Shown: positions 22,143 through 32,872 of the stretch, in pieces
Layout: every line of letters starts with the position of its first letter
How positions within the stretch are numbered: position 1 is the stretch's first letter
Origin: Podocnemis expansa
Lineage: Eukaryota > Chordata > Testudines > Podocnemididae
Reading direction: 5' to 3'
Length of the DNA: 64,000 nucleotides
NCBI GenBank assembly: GCA_007922195.1
Contig: ML682122.1
Coordinates: 2,010,463-2,074,462 of the forward strand
Notes under the pieces: generated by a model
The model's database searches: none
Told to the model about the DNA's origin: nothing
Seen by the model: the letters and a program-made list of their open reading frames with translations, nothing else
Translations under genes and position numbers: made by a program

Positions 22143-22425
22143 AACTATATCTACACTTAGAGTGTTAAATTGATTTAACTTAAATCAATATAATTGAATT
22201 GAAATAAAATTATTAAATCAATTTAAGTTAAATCAATTTAACATGTCCCCACTAGAAACCCAAATCCAACTAGCATATCCATGGACAGGACTTGCTACTT
22301 TAATTCAGGATAGGGACACCAAGGGAGGTGTGGCAAGATGACCCCCAAGAATGGACATGCCCCCTACAAATATATAGAAAAAGGAGGGCACCCTGGGAGG
22401 AAAAAGGTCAAAAAGTGTCAAATCT
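22143..22425 (+). mobile_element. Harbinger-type left part (TTAAATCGATTTAA family)
   Basis: Starts with a degenerate terminus (AACTATATCTACACTTAG). The subterminal palindromes are TTGATTTAACTTAAATCAA and its relatives, as in H2 and the remnant at 27933-28313. The 5' core follows (GGACTTGCTACTTTAATTCAGG, GGGAGGTGTGGCAAGATG), then the TATATAGAAAAAGG promoter remnant. The 3' core follows directly (GGGCACCCTGGGAGGAAAAA). No matching right terminus is visible; GC-rich DNA follows instead, so the element is truncated or rearranged. Confidence 0.7.
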
Positions 22426-23230
22426 GGGCATGGAGTGAGGGTAGGAGACCCTTGGTCGGCTCCCCATTTTTGCCTCCTAGGCTGTTGGGGGGCTTCCTGG
22501 CCAGGGCTGCCTCACAGAAGCCTGGCCACCAGTCTGAGCCCCAAGGCTGAGAAAAGAGATAGGACAGAGGCTGAAGAACATCCCTAACCCCACTCCAGAG
22601 CTAAGGTGAGGGGCTCCATTCCAAGGCCACCTGCCCCTGGTGCCCACAGGCCCTGAGGCACCCCTCCGAGTCCCACTGGGGGCCAAGACACCTCGGGACA
22701 CTCCTCCCCAGTCCCACCGGGGACCCAGAATTCCTGGGACACCCCTCCCCAGTCCAACTGGGGGCCCAGAAGACCCCTCCATCCAACCAGGGCACAAGGA
22801 GCAATTTTTGGACTCATTTGTGACCTGGAGACCATGCAGGGAAGGCCCCCACTGCACTTCATCCTACTTCATCCCCCCTGCCTGTCCAGGACCCTTCCAA
22901 TCCCCTACCAGCTGCCCCCCCCCCAACAGCACTTACCTGCTGTGTGTGTGCTGGAGGAGAAGCTGCTGCCGCTGCCGCTGCCGCTGCCGCTGCCGCTGCT
23001 GCTGTTGCAGAGAGGAGCAGTTTGAATCTCACTCCCTCTGCCATCAGCTTCTCACACATGCTGGAGCAGCATGGGGGGAAGGGGCGGCAGCAGCTGAATG
23101 ACCTCTGCCTGCAGGCGGGCAGGATCTTCTTCCTGTGCCTGCGCCCATCAGGGAAAAAGATTTGGGGCCCAGCTGGGGAGATTTGAGAAATGGGCCCTGT
23201 ATCCCTGGTGCTAGCAATGCCCTCAATCCT
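22426..23230. repeat. GC-rich block with short tandem repeats
   Basis: Bases 22655-22790 hold about three ~50-bp units built on CCTCCCCAGTCCCACCGGGG. Bases 22966-23010 hold a (GCTGCC)n tract that gives spurious poly-Ala frames. C runs lie at 22916-22924. No protein-like signal is consistent across units. It may be the GC-rich interior of the Harbinger-type copy starting at 22143. Confidence 0.6.
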
Positions 23231-24237
23231 GGGGAGGGTAACTAACCAGTTCTAGCTTTACACAGAGCAGGTCAGCAGAGATAGCACACAGACCGGAGAA
23301 GCAGCAGAGCAAAATCAGCACACAGACCAGAGGAGCACAGACAAGAGGGGCAGCAGAGCAGAGCCAGGACACCAACTGGAGAAGTGGCTGATCAGGATCA
23401 GATCTGAACCTGAGACCTGAGGAGCAGAGGACCAAGGCTGGACCAGATTGTGACCTGAGAGACTGGACAGTGCAGAGTTCACCCCGAGGACCAGGGCAAG
23501 TCTGACCGGAGAAGCAAGCCACCTGGAGCTGAAGTCTGCCCCGAGGACCCAATCCTGACTGGATCAGCCTGCTGTGTACCAAGAAAGGCACTCCCTTTAC
23601 TAAGGGATCTGGACAGTTTGGCTAACTGAGTCCCGACTTATATGTGCAGATTCTGAGATGAACCTTTGTCTCTGACGCAGCAGAACAGGATCCAAATGGA
23701 TGGTTCAGATGGATTTGTGAGGTGCTGTAAATAAAAGAGTGCTTCTGGTGTGCCTGTTAATAAAGCTGGATGAGTGCAGCGTGACTCAGAAAAGCCAATC
23801 TTCCCCCATTCAACAAATGACTGATCACCATTTGTTGAGTGCTACATAGGTTGTTAGGGATTTAGGTATTTGTTATGATTTTTGTGATTTTTAATGTATT
23901 TAATTAAAATAATGTTTACTTTTAAGATTATAATGCTCACATAATTGTAAGTTCTGTAGCATAATAAAGCAGCATTTTATTCAACTATCACTCTGTTTAA
24001 TGCTCACTGTGATGCATAGTTATTCATTGTTAGAATAAATATTTTCAGTTATTGAATCACATTGTAATTTTTAAATACATGGTAACACTTGTTTTCCAAG
24101 AATTCATTGCTCTAAGTCTGTTCTTGATCGGTGGGCTGTAGCTGTATTTTCCACTGGGGTTTTTTACCCCTTTAGGGAAGCAGACCATATTTGAATTTAT
24201 CACAGGGCGATTGGTGCTAATTTTTCTTTCAGGCGAG
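23231..24237. other. Unclassified repeat-like sequence with two AATAAA motifs
   Basis: Bases 23260-23600 are purine-rich, with recurring CAGCACACAGACC, GACCGGAGAAGCA and CCCCGAGGACC phrases. AATAAA-type signals lie at 23731 and 23758. The rest is AT-rich. I cannot assign a family or a coding role. Confidence 0.35.
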
Positions 24238-24281
24238 CAAAAAAAAAAAAAAAAAAAAAAGAAAGAAAGAAAGAAAGAAAT
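24238..24281. repeat. Poly-A / (GAAA)n tract
   Basis: A 22-base A run passing into five GAAA units, 15 bp before the left end of H1. Confidence 0.9.
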
Positions 24282-24530
24282 GGCCGTAACAACCAAAGGC
24301 TATGTCCACAAACAGGGAGTTGTTTCAAAATAGTCATTTCAAAAATAATGCCTTGATTTCTAAATGACTTAATTCAAAATAACAAAAAAAAATTCAAAAT
24401 AAGGGAAAAGTGGGAATCGAAATAGCATGTTAACACTGTCGACTTGCTATTTCGCTTCAGGGGCAGGGCACCATGGGAGGTGTGGCAACATGGCCACCTC
24501 CCCAGGCCATGTCAGCAGCCATGTTGCCAG

Positions 24531-24544
24531 CCAATCCTATAAAA
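24531..24544 (+). promoter_or_regulatory. CCAAT/TATA-type core promoter of H1 transposase
   Basis: CCAAT at 24531-24535 and TATAAAA at 24538-24544, 54 bp before the inferred start codon at 24599. H2 keeps CCAAT and CATAAAA at the same place (49665-49678). MITEs at 19791 and 22143 keep TATATAGAAAAA versions. Conservation between copies supports a real promoter. Confidence 0.55.
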
Positions 24545-24598
24545 GCTGGCCCTGCTCTCACTTCCCTGTCCATTCTGGCTAGCAGGACTCTGCAAGTG

Positions 24599-25744
24599 AT
24601 GGACACTGCCCGGCTGCCCAGCTGGCACCATGCGGCACACAGACCCTCTGCCCACCTGCAGAGTGTCCTGCTGATGTGGGACACTCTGCTCAGAGACCCA
24701 GATGGTGCACAGCCTCTGCCCGAGGCTGTCAGCCAGCTGGGCCACAGAGCAGAGCTAGTGACCCTGCCCGCCTCCGTCTGGGCCCGGGAGACCAGCCCAG
24801 ACTGGTGGGACCAGGTAGTGCTGAGGACCTGGGGGGACGACCAGTGGAGGAGGAACTTCAGGATGACCAGGGCCAGCTTCAACCTCTTGGTCGCAGAACT
24901 CACCCTGCTGCTGTGCCAAAGGGGCACCCCCATGAGGCCTGCCATCCCTGTGGACAAAAGAGTGGCCATCCTCACGGACGTCATCACGGCCATCAACCAA
25001 GTCCTGGTGCAACACCTGGTCACACAAGGGGAGCTGCAGGACACCATTCCCAGCATGGCCACCCTTGGCTTTCCAAATTGTGCGGGGATCCTGGACACCA
25101 TGCACATCCCCATGTGAGCCCTGGAGCACAGAGCCGCAAAGTATCACAAATAGGAAGGGGTACCATTCTATCATCCTGCAGGTCCTTGTGTACCACTGCG
25201 GCCTGTTCCAAAACTGTTATGTGGGATGGCCAGGGAGGGCCCGTGATGCCAGGGTCCTCCATAACTCTGCCCTGTACCGGGGCATGGAGGCAGGCACCTT
25301 CTTCCCCCTGCATAACATCAATGTTGGGGGAGTGGAGGTGCCCGTCCTCATTGTGGCAGACGCGGCCTATCCCCTCCGCCCATGGCTCAGGAGGCCGTAT
25401 GGAGGGCCCTTCAATCCCCGCCAGATTTCAACCGCCAGCTGAGCCTCTCCTGCCAGGTGGTCGGGCAGGCATTTGGCTGCCTCAAGGCATGCTGGAGGTG
25501 CCTCCTTACACGCTTCCACCTCGCGGAGAGGCCAGTGCTGCAAGTCATCAGTGCATGCATGGACCTGCACAACTACTGCGAGCAGCGGGGTGAGCCCATT
25601 GCACCTGTGTGGGAAGCTGAGGCATGACTCCTCGCTGGGGACTATGAGGAACCCAGGCCTGTGCCCCGACGGGAGCAGCTGTCCCAGAGAGCCTTGACAG
25701 TGTGCGATGCACTGATGACCAGTTTTGCCCAGGAGGAACTCTGA
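24599..25744 (+). pseudogene. HARBI1-like DDE transposase, decayed (H1)
   Basis: Read from ATG 24599 (MDTARLPSW), the frame runs to a TGA at 25115. Regions in order: an N-terminal W...WGDDQWRRNFRMTRASFNLL block; the RPAIPVDKRVAIL block; GFPNCAGILDTMHIP with the first catalytic Asp; after a stop and a 1-base shift near 25150, GYHSIILQ and GWPGRARDARVLHNSALY; then IVADAAYPLRPWLRRPY with the second Asp; and, after another shift, VVGQAFGCLKACWRCLL. The family has VExAFGRLKxRW at this last position, so the third acidic residue is lost. The C-terminus ends at TGA 25742-25744. At least one stop, two shifts and a lost Glu make it inactive. It would bind the element's ends and cut them together with the companion Myb-like protein. 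Confidence 0.85.
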
Positions 25745-25834
25745 GGGCCAGGCCTGCCCTGCCCCACACCACCCTCTCCTCCGTTCACCCACAGCCAGCC
25801 CCCACCCATCCACCCGCACTGTGAACTACCCCCA

Positions 25835-25878
25835 AATAAAACAACTCAACACCAAGAATGTATTTTGAGCTATTTATT
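25835..25878. terminator. Convergent poly(A) signals between the two H1 genes
   Basis: AATAAA on the plus strand at 25835-25840 serves the transposase gene. TTTATT at 25873-25878 is AATAAA on the minus strand for the companion gene. Only 32 bases separate them, a compact tail-to-tail design. Confidence 0.55.
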
Positions 25879-25879
25879 C

Positions 25880-27580
25880 AACAAAACAGGGGTTGGGACA
25901 GGGCAGGGCTGGGGGGGGTTACAGGATGGGGAACTGTAGGGGCAGTCTGGGGGAGGGGCCAGCAACTTGGAAGGGGGAGTTCGGGGAGGGGGAGAGCAAC
26001 TTGGGAGAGGGAAGGGGCTGGGAGAGTCCGGGTGGCAGGGGAGAAGTTAGGCAGGGCCTGTGGGGAGGTCCTGGGGAGGTGGCATACCCCACCCTTGCCC
26101 ACAGCCCCCTGGGTCCGGGGTCACCTCCGGGAAGGGCCAGGCAGCAGACCTTCTGCAGCTCATGGAGGGGCGTCTGCTCCACCAGCTGGCAGACACTGGT
26201 GGCAATGACCTTGACCTCGGGTGGAAGGCATTCGCTCAGGCACTCAATGGACTGCGCCTGGCACTCGCTGGCCTGCACCTGGCGCTCCAGGGTGGCGACC
26301 ACCCGGTTGTCCACTGTTGCAACCACCTGGTCATCTGCTGCTGCAGCCGGCTGCAGCAGACGGAGGACTGCGTCCTGCTGCTGGACTTGCTCCTGTCACC
26401 ATGCAAGGATGGAAGCCTCCGTCCACTCCCCATGCTCCTTGAGGCTCTCAAGCAGCTCTGCCCATGACCGGCGGGCCCTCCTCCTCCTCCTTGGTGCTTT
26501 GGGCTGAAGTGTCAGGCTGGTGGTGGTGGCTGGTGAGCGGCTGAGCAACCTGCTGGAGGGAAGCAGAAAACACAGTTGGCCCATGCCGCCTGCTGGCCCT
26601 TTCTGTGTGTGGCCTGTCTGCAGCACACACCCCTGCCCTGACTCTCAGCAGGACCCAGGATCCTGTGGGACATTGCCCTGGGGTAGGACTACTGGCTCCC
26701 AAAGCCTCAAAAGGAGGCTAGGAAAGTACCCAACGGAGAACATTGGAGGACACTGGGAGAAAATGTTGTATGGCTGTGGTATTCTCCGGGGTTTAGGGGG
26801 CCCTGGAACACTTGCCTGTACAAATCAGTATTCTATGGCATTCCAGGATCCTTCAACCCCTACAGTAAAAAGCCTGACAAAATCCTGTATTTTAAACTGC
26901 CTGCCAGACAGAGAATGTGAGGATAAAAAGAAGAACAGGACAGTAAAAAGGGGACCATGTTCTTGTTTTGCCCGACATGTGGTAACCATACCCTGGAGGC
27001 ACAGATGCTAGTGGTGCTCACAAGGGTGAGCTGGACTCAGCCATGCCTTGCTCTAGGGGGTCTCCCAAAGCCACTTGCCAGTAGCAATGCCAGCATGCTC
27101 TCTAACCCACCCAAGATGTGGCTGCATCTTTGACACACAGCCCCTGTTAACCACCCCCAGGCACATGGGGGCCTGTGACCCCAGTGCCACCTGTCTCTCT
27201 GGGACCCGTGGCCAAGGGGGGGGGCCTCTGCACCCACCGACCCTGTGCCCTACTTGCCCCGGTGCCTGGTCCTGTACCCCCTCGCTGCCTGTGACCTGCT
27301 GGACAGGCCCAGCCCTGTGTGCCTCTGTGGGAAGGGAACACTTACCCACGGGGGCCCCAGAGGTCCAGCAAGATGTCCCGGGGTCGGTGTCGAAGACCCC
27401 AGGGTTCAGGATGGTGTCAGGCCCATGGTCCTCCATGATGCTTTCCACTGCAGGGCTGGGGAACAGATCCGGGGTGCTGGGGGTAGCCTTTGCCGCTGGT
27501 GGTGCTGCGGCAGGTGGCTGCCCGACAGAGACGACGGAGCCTGTCCCCACTGCCTCACAGGCATGCCCAGGCAGGAACTT
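25880..27580 (-). pseudogene. Harbinger companion gene remnant, Myb domain missing (H1)
   Basis: The minus strand matches the equivalent H2 region (51750-53093) but stops before the Myb/SANT domain. Upstream coding remnant: 27345-27560, with GPDTILNPGVFDTDPGTSCW. A conserved splice donor (GTG|GTAAGT) lies near 27340, and an acceptor (CTTCCCTCCAG) near 26555. A second exon continues through 26240-26550 with a leucine/glutamine-rich helical segment (SVCQLVEQTPL region). In active Harbingers the partner protein binds DNA and helps the transposase reach the nucleus and the ends. Here the DNA-binding part has been deleted next to the 3' terminal region. Confidence 0.6.
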
Positions 27581-27932
27581 CCTGTTTCTCCAGGGTGCTG
27601 TGCATCCTGGGAGGAAGGTCAGACAGTTATTTTGAAACAATGCTTGTTTCAAAATAACATGTCCGGACGATGGTTATTTCAAAACGAGTTGTTTTGAAAT
27701 AATCATTATTTTGAAACAGCATGTCCCAACGGTGTTATTTTGAAACGATTCGTTTTGAAATAACCATCATTTTGAAATGGAAGGGATTTAAGCCGTTTCA
27801 AAATGATGTCTCTTGTTTTGAAACAATGGGTTCCGTTGTTTTGAAACGAGAGTCCGTCGTGTGGATGTGCTGGTTCTTATTTTGAAACAACATCTCTTGT
27901 TTCGAAATAAGGACCCTGTGTGGAGATACCCA

Positions 27933-28313
27933 AAGGGTTTTTTAATTCTGGGGTAACAGTATGGTTAAATCAAAACTCTTATTTTGAAATAACTCTGTGT
28001 AGATGTGTTATTTTGATTTGACTAATATTTTGATTTAACACTTTCCCCCTTCTCCTTCCCAGGATGCTGTCCTTTTTCTGTATATTGGATAGGGACATGT
28101 CCCTTCTAGGGTGCCATGTTACTACACTTCTCATGGTGCTCCTCTCCTAAATGAAACTAGCAAGACCTGTCCATAGACGTACTAGTTCAATTTGAGTTTC
28201 TAGTGGGGACATGTTAAATCAATTTAACTTATATCGATGTAATGATTTTTGTAGCGATTTTATTAAATTGATTTAACTTAAATAGATTTAACTGCCTAAG
28301 TGTGGACATAGCG
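27933..28313 (-). mobile_element. Harbinger-type MITE remnant (TTAAATCGATTTAA family), abutting H1
   Basis: In minus orientation it starts at 28313 with CGCTATGTCCACACTT, has TTAAATCAATTTAA-type palindromes, the 5' core (GGAGAGGAGCACCATGAGAAG) and a TATACAGAAAAAGG promoter remnant. The 3' core CATCCTGGGAAGGAG then follows directly. Flanking TTA at 28314-28316 fits a 3-bp target duplication. The other terminus is not visible because H1 begins at its end; H1 may have inserted into it or replaced its end. Confidence 0.7.
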
Positions 28314-28316
28314 TTA

Positions 28317-29617
28317 GGTCCCTACATTCCACTGACTTCAGTGAGATGAAGTGCATGTGTGCACTGCTCCTCAACTTGGACTAACGGGCCATAAAGAGCA
28401 ATGTACACCAAAGTGCTGTGCTGAAACACCTCCTGTGAATGCTGTGGGAACAGACTAAACAGTTCCTATTTTGCATGACTGTATTGCTGCTTGATCAGAA
28501 CCATGTTCATGTGCAAAGCAAATCTTTCATTCACAGCACAGCATAGTCACATGGAATTTACTGTGCCCACTGCTACTCCTTCCATAGTCTAAGCATACGG
28601 CCAGCTAGACAAAACCTTACCTTTCCGAGTGCCTAAGTCCCTTCTGTGAATGTAGTTTGGAATCCTTAGTCAGTTTAGGGTTTTAGAAAATATTACCAAT
28701 AAGCATTACTGATGAGGATTTTGCTGTCTCCATACAGTGAGTTTTGGCTCAAAGAGTCCTAAAGAATTAGTTCCCAATACACATGGAAATTCAAAAGGAA
28801 TACCTAAAAGAATAGTAAAATAATTTAAATATTGAATACAAAAAATAATTTGAATGAACATACTAAAATGACAACAAATCCAATGTTAAGAAAACAGCAT
28901 AGATCGCTAGCTAGAAGGTTAAATAGATAGCTTTCTAAAACTCAGATTTTAGCAACTTTTGGTAAAAAATGTAGGATGAAGTGAAAATTCAAGGAAAAAA
29001 ATCTACCAAAACAGTTATAATTTAATTTTCCTACATTTTTTTTTTGCTGAAACTTGTAAAATAGATAGAAAAGGTGAGGAAATTAACAGTTTATTCTTGC
29101 CAAAATGAAGAGGATAACATTGGACAATTACAGTATCAGATGTTTTAACAATCTACATTTCATTCTAGTGAAGTGTATTATGATGCTTATATATTCCAAG
29201 GAAGTGGAATACACATCATCTGAATAACTGAAAGTTACTTCAATTAAAAGGAACAAAATTCTGGCTAAATTTTATAATTAATAGGAGATAACACTATTTG
29301 TCCAAATTCTTTACTGTTGCACCAGTTTTATGTCATTATATTGGTAATATGGTGTCAGTGAAATTATATCCATGTAAAACTGCACTCCTTTTTTTACTGA
29401 ACAAGTGTCAGAACAAGAAAGTGAAGTATGCAGTGACTGTACCGAAAGGCAAAGACTTGCGCTGGGAAGGATAAAGAGAGAAAGCAATCTAAAACAAGTT
29501 CTCCATCTACTAATATGATTTTATTTCACTTGCAAAGTTCTGGTTATGTTTGATATGAATGCTTTGCAAGCTGGAGTCTCTGATATGATCTGGATACAGG
29601 CTTTCTTCTTCATCATT
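28317..29617. other. No recognised feature
   Basis: AT-rich unique-looking sequence without defendable frames or repeats. Confidence 0.5.
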
Positions 29618-29625
29618 TTCCATGG

Positions 29626-30044
29626 CAGGGGCATTGCTGGCACCTGGCACATGGGGCACATGCCCTGAGTCCCAGCGCCAAGTGCCCCGAGTGGCAGATG
29701 TGGCCCTGCCTCTCTTGGCCCTGTCCCTGACCAGGGATCCATTTCTGCGGTGCCCACAGTGACGCATAACTCTCCTGGCCACATCCTGGCCAGACATCCA
29801 AGATGGGCCAGGTGCAGCAGCGCCTGACTCTACTGGCCAGGGAATGAGGCCAGGCTGCCCGTGGTGACGACCACCTCTCCCAGCCTTGTCCCAGGCCAGG
29901 GATGTAGAGCCAGGCTGCTGGTGGCAGGATCCTGATCCCAAATTGGACCTGGGCACTGGATTGTGGCCAGGGAGTGGGCCCAGCCCCTGGGGTTGGGGCC
30001 TGGGCCCATGCCCTGGGTCTTTCTCTGGGGCAGCAATGTTCCTG
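29626..30044. mobile_element. GC-rich non-autonomous hAT element (copy 1)
   Basis: Termini are CAGGGGCATTGCTG and, reverse-complemented, CAGGAACATTGCTG. They are flanked by a perfect 8-bp duplication TTCCATGG (29618-29625, 30045-30052). The 419-bp interior is GC-rich with loosely repeated ~55-bp units (GGCCAGGGATGT, GGCTGCTGGTGGC). It shares its left end, right end and unit phrases with the element at 50073-50602. Minus-strand frames across it are GC-rich artefacts. The superfamily call rests on CAG...CTG ends and the 8-bp duplication. Confidence 0.85.
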
Positions 30045-30052
30045 TTCCATGG

Positions 30053-31054
30053 AGAAGAGATATGCATTTTCCTTTCAGCTACTCCAACTTCCTTCACTAA
30101 ACCTTTATTTAAGAAGGCAAAATCTTCCTTCACATTTCCACTGCTTTAATTTAGTGAAAATGAGAAATTAATAATATAGAGGTTATCCAGACATATAAAC
30201 GGCTAAATTTATGGAGTCAAGACACCACCCTCAAAGGATAGGAGAACTTCTAGTCTCAAAGGTAATAGTCCAGTTTACTGGGTAGATGGCATATGAGATT
30301 TATGGAATTTGTGGAAGTAATTCACTAAATACAAGCAGAGATGCTTTCATGCCTGTCCTTGAATTCTTTGGGCATATTCTGTATGACCTCTGGTATGAGA
30401 ATGTACCTGGTGGATTATACCTATCTACAGGATAAATGAAATGGGAAAAAGTGATGTCTATTTTCAATTGGCTCAAAGGGTTGGGATATTAATAGCTGCC
30501 TAAGCCCTTTTCTACTTTCACATCAACATTTGACATAATTCTGCTTGCCTCGACCTTCTGCAGTTACCATCTCCACTGTCAGCACAGTAAATTAAAGCAA
30601 AAATAGCTGTAATTCAACCCACTAATACCATCCTTGCAAGTGCAGTAGCATTGAGGTCAAAATCTACAATTTGTATTTAGGTTTGTGTAGCCAGAGAACA
30701 GGTTTTTTTTTCCTTGTTTTTCCTGTCTGCTATGACATAGCAATATAGCTCTTCCCCTTTCTGCAATCTCAGAAAGTTTTCAGTTAATTCCTCTCTCTAC
30801 ATGAAGCCCTGTGCCTCTCTGTTGTGCCTGTAGCAGAGAAACAGTAAGGAAAGCTTTTAGTGCTTTTTCTTTACCTTTAGAGAAGAAGGGAGAAAGAGTA
30901 AGCAAAGGACAACTGCCTCCCCAAAAGGCCTTCTGCCTATTCTTCGTAATGCAAAGCATTTCAGGAAGTAGTGTGAGCAGTGGAGAAGGGAGACCCTGCA
31001 CAAGCAATTTGGTGTGATCACTCACCTTCACCATCTGTAATTCTAGAACCTAAG
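30053..31054. other. No recognised feature
   Basis: Unique-looking sequence. Frames at 30780-31034 (-) and 30811-31017 (+) overlap each other on opposite strands and lack protein signatures. Confidence 0.45.
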
Positions 31055-31138
31055 GTCAATGCGTTTGATGAAGTGGGTTGCAGCCGAAAAATCTTATGCC
31101 TAAAGAAATGGGTTAGTCTTTAAGATGCCATAAGATTT
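31055..31138 (+). repeat. Penelope-like 3' tail fragment
   Basis: TGATGAAGTGGGTTGCAGCC, a CTTATGCCTAAAGAAATGG stretch and GTTAGTCTTTAAGATGCC match the terminal motif of reptile Penelope-like tails, as at 3065-3135. Confidence 0.65.
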
Positions 31139-31918
31139 TCACTATTTCTCCTCAGGGTGTGATTGGAAAGGTGTTTGCTTTACTGGAGCTGGGGGAATTT
31201 CATTAATCACTTCACCAGGCCAGATATCACAGACTACTATGAAACATCATACACAAGAAGTGAGCTTAATTTACATTTATTTTTTGCAAAAACATTTTGA
31301 AGTGAAAATGGCTTTTTGAAAAAAATATTTTTCCTCAATACTTATATTTTTTTCCAATTTTCTAACAAGAAAAAACAAAAAAAACAAGAATAAAAAAGAC
31401 AAATTAGCACTGATATTTTTAAATTTGGTTTCCTATAAACAATTGGTTTTCAAAACAAAACAATCAGGTTTCGTTTTAAATTTTTGAAAAATAAAAAAAC
31501 CTGAAACATTTTTCCCCTGAAAAATAAAATTCTTACTTTTAAAAAACCTGAAAATTATTTGTTAATTACTGAAACAATTAATTAAGACAAATACAAATGT
31601 TAGTGAAATATTATTTGAATTTTCTTATCTATTACAGCTGTGGTACTCGGTAAGAAGCATCACCTGGACTGGGCATCCTCAACAGAGCTGCTTAGAGTTT
31701 GTTGCTATTTGAAATATTTTCTTGGAATTGTAAAACATTTTGAAATGTCAAGATCAAAAAGTTAAATAAAAGAAAATATATTATTTAAAAATGTTCTTTA
31801 AGCAGTTTCTAATCTTAAATTCAACTGCTAGCTAAATATGAAAACATATGGGCCACTCAGTAAATGAGATCAGATTACCTCAATTTCATTTTAATCTCTG
31901 AAAATTAATTCTAATTAG
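31139..31918. other. No recognised feature
   Basis: Very AT-rich sequence downstream of OR-3. No repeats named. Confidence 0.5.
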
Positions 31919-32872
31919 CTACATTCTTGGGGAAGCCAAAGATATTCTGACGGCTTTCCTCATGGCCTCCTTCACCTCTTTGTTTCTCAGGCTGTAGATG
32001 AGAGGATTGACCAAGGGAGTCAGAACTGTGTACAAGACAGAGAAAACTTTGTTCAGATCTCGCAATGTGTCTATTTTTGGCAGCATGTAGACAATCATTA
32101 TGGCCCCATAGAAAATTGTAACCACAGTGAGATGAGAGGAGCAGGTGGAAAATGCATTTTGTTTTCCAGTGTTGGAAGGGATTCTCAGAATAGTAGATAT
32201 AATATAAATATAGGAGGTCAGTGTTAGTAGAAATGGGGGAAGAGTAGTTATAAATGTCAGTATCAAAGTGACAATTTCCATCAAGTGAGTGTCACTGCAG
32301 GCTAGTTTTATTATTGGAATGAAATCACAAAAGAAATGGTCAATTACATTAGGGCCACAGAATGATAACTGTGACATTAAAAATATGATGATGATGCTAA
32401 CTAAGAATCCACATGTCCAAGATGCAGTTGCTAGTTGGATGCACTTTACTTTATCCATGATGGCTGCATAATTAAGTGGCTTACATATGGCTAAGTAACG
32501 ATCATAAGACATTACAGATAAGAGATAACACTCAACAGTCAATAGGAAACCAAAAAAATAAAACTGTGTAATGCAACTGCTGACAGAAATGGCTCTGTAC
32601 CCAGTCAGGAGGCTCTCCAGCATCCTAGGTAGGATGGTTGAAGTGTAGCAGGTCTCCAGGAAGGACAGATTCCCCAGGAAGAAATACATGGGGGTATGAA
32701 GGTGATAATCAGCAACAACAAGTACAACAATAAGGATGTTCCCAACTACAGTTCCAACATATATGACTAAAAACAGAAGAAAGAGAAGGATATGTTGTTT
32801 AGCAAGATCACCAAAACCCAAGAGGATGAATTCTCTGATGGAAGTTTGATTTCCCTTTTCTATGTCTTCCAT
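31919..32872 (-). CDS. Olfactory receptor, class II (copy OR-3), intact
   Basis: A 317-residue single-exon odorant receptor paralogous to OR-1 and OR-2. Hallmarks: NQT at 8-10; GN at 44-45; LHTPMYFFLGNLS at 58-70; C100; MSYDRYLAICKPLNY at 121-135; ECL2 cysteines C172, C182 and C192; SY at 220-221; NAFSTCSSHL at 239-248 (Lys to Asn at the first position); NPLIYSLRN at 289-297. The start is three codons downstream of the position used by the paralogues, because that triplet is ATA here. Length and reading frame are otherwise normal, so the gene may be functional. Ligand unknown. Confidence 0.95.
   Translation of the reverse strand: MEDIEKGNQTSIREFILLGFGDLAKQHILLFLLFLVIYVGTVVGNILIVVLVVADYHLHTPMYFFLGNLSFLETCYTSTILPRMLESLLTGYRAISVSSCITQFYFFGFLLTVECYLLSVMSYDRYLAICKPLNYAAIMDKVKCIQLATASWTCGFLVSIIIIFLMSQLSFCGPNVIDHFFCDFIPIIKLACSDTHLMEIVTLILTFITTLPPFLLTLTSYIYIISTILRIPSNTGKQNAFSTCSSHLTVVTIFYGAIMIVYMLPKIDTLRDLNKVFSVLYTVLTPLVNPLIYSLRNKEVKEAMRKAVRISLASPRM

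Larger units (their letters stand above)
24298..27932 (+). mobile_element. Former autonomous Harbinger-type transposon H1 (3.6 kb)
   Basis: Left terminus GGCTATGTCCACA and right terminus TGTGTGGAGATACCC are flanked by AAA (24295-24297 and 27933-27935). The left subterminal zone (24316-24440) and right zone (27630-27925) are full of TTTCAAAATAA/TTTCGAAATAA palindromes. The interior holds a plus-strand DDE transposase gene (24599-25744) and a convergent minus-strand companion gene (about 25880-27580). Both are broken, so the element is dead but nearly full length. It is the closest thing here to the parent of the TTTCGAAA-type MITEs. Confidence 0.85.

Noticed and set aside
22944..23101. Poly-Ala / poly-Leu / Cys-Arg frames
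   Set aside because: They are three frames of one (GCTGCC)n tract.
23231..23800. Possible LTR or captured 3' untranslated region
   Set aside because: Two AATAAA motifs are suggestive, but I see no TG...CA ends, target duplication or partner copy.
24676..25593. A 305-codon open frame overlapping the H1 transposase
   Set aside because: It is in a shifted frame over most of its length and has no transposase motifs; it is a GC-rich shadow of the transposase gene.
29510..30133. A 207-codon minus-strand frame as a gene
   Set aside because: Its body is the GC-rich hAT copy 29626-30044; only short flanks are outside.
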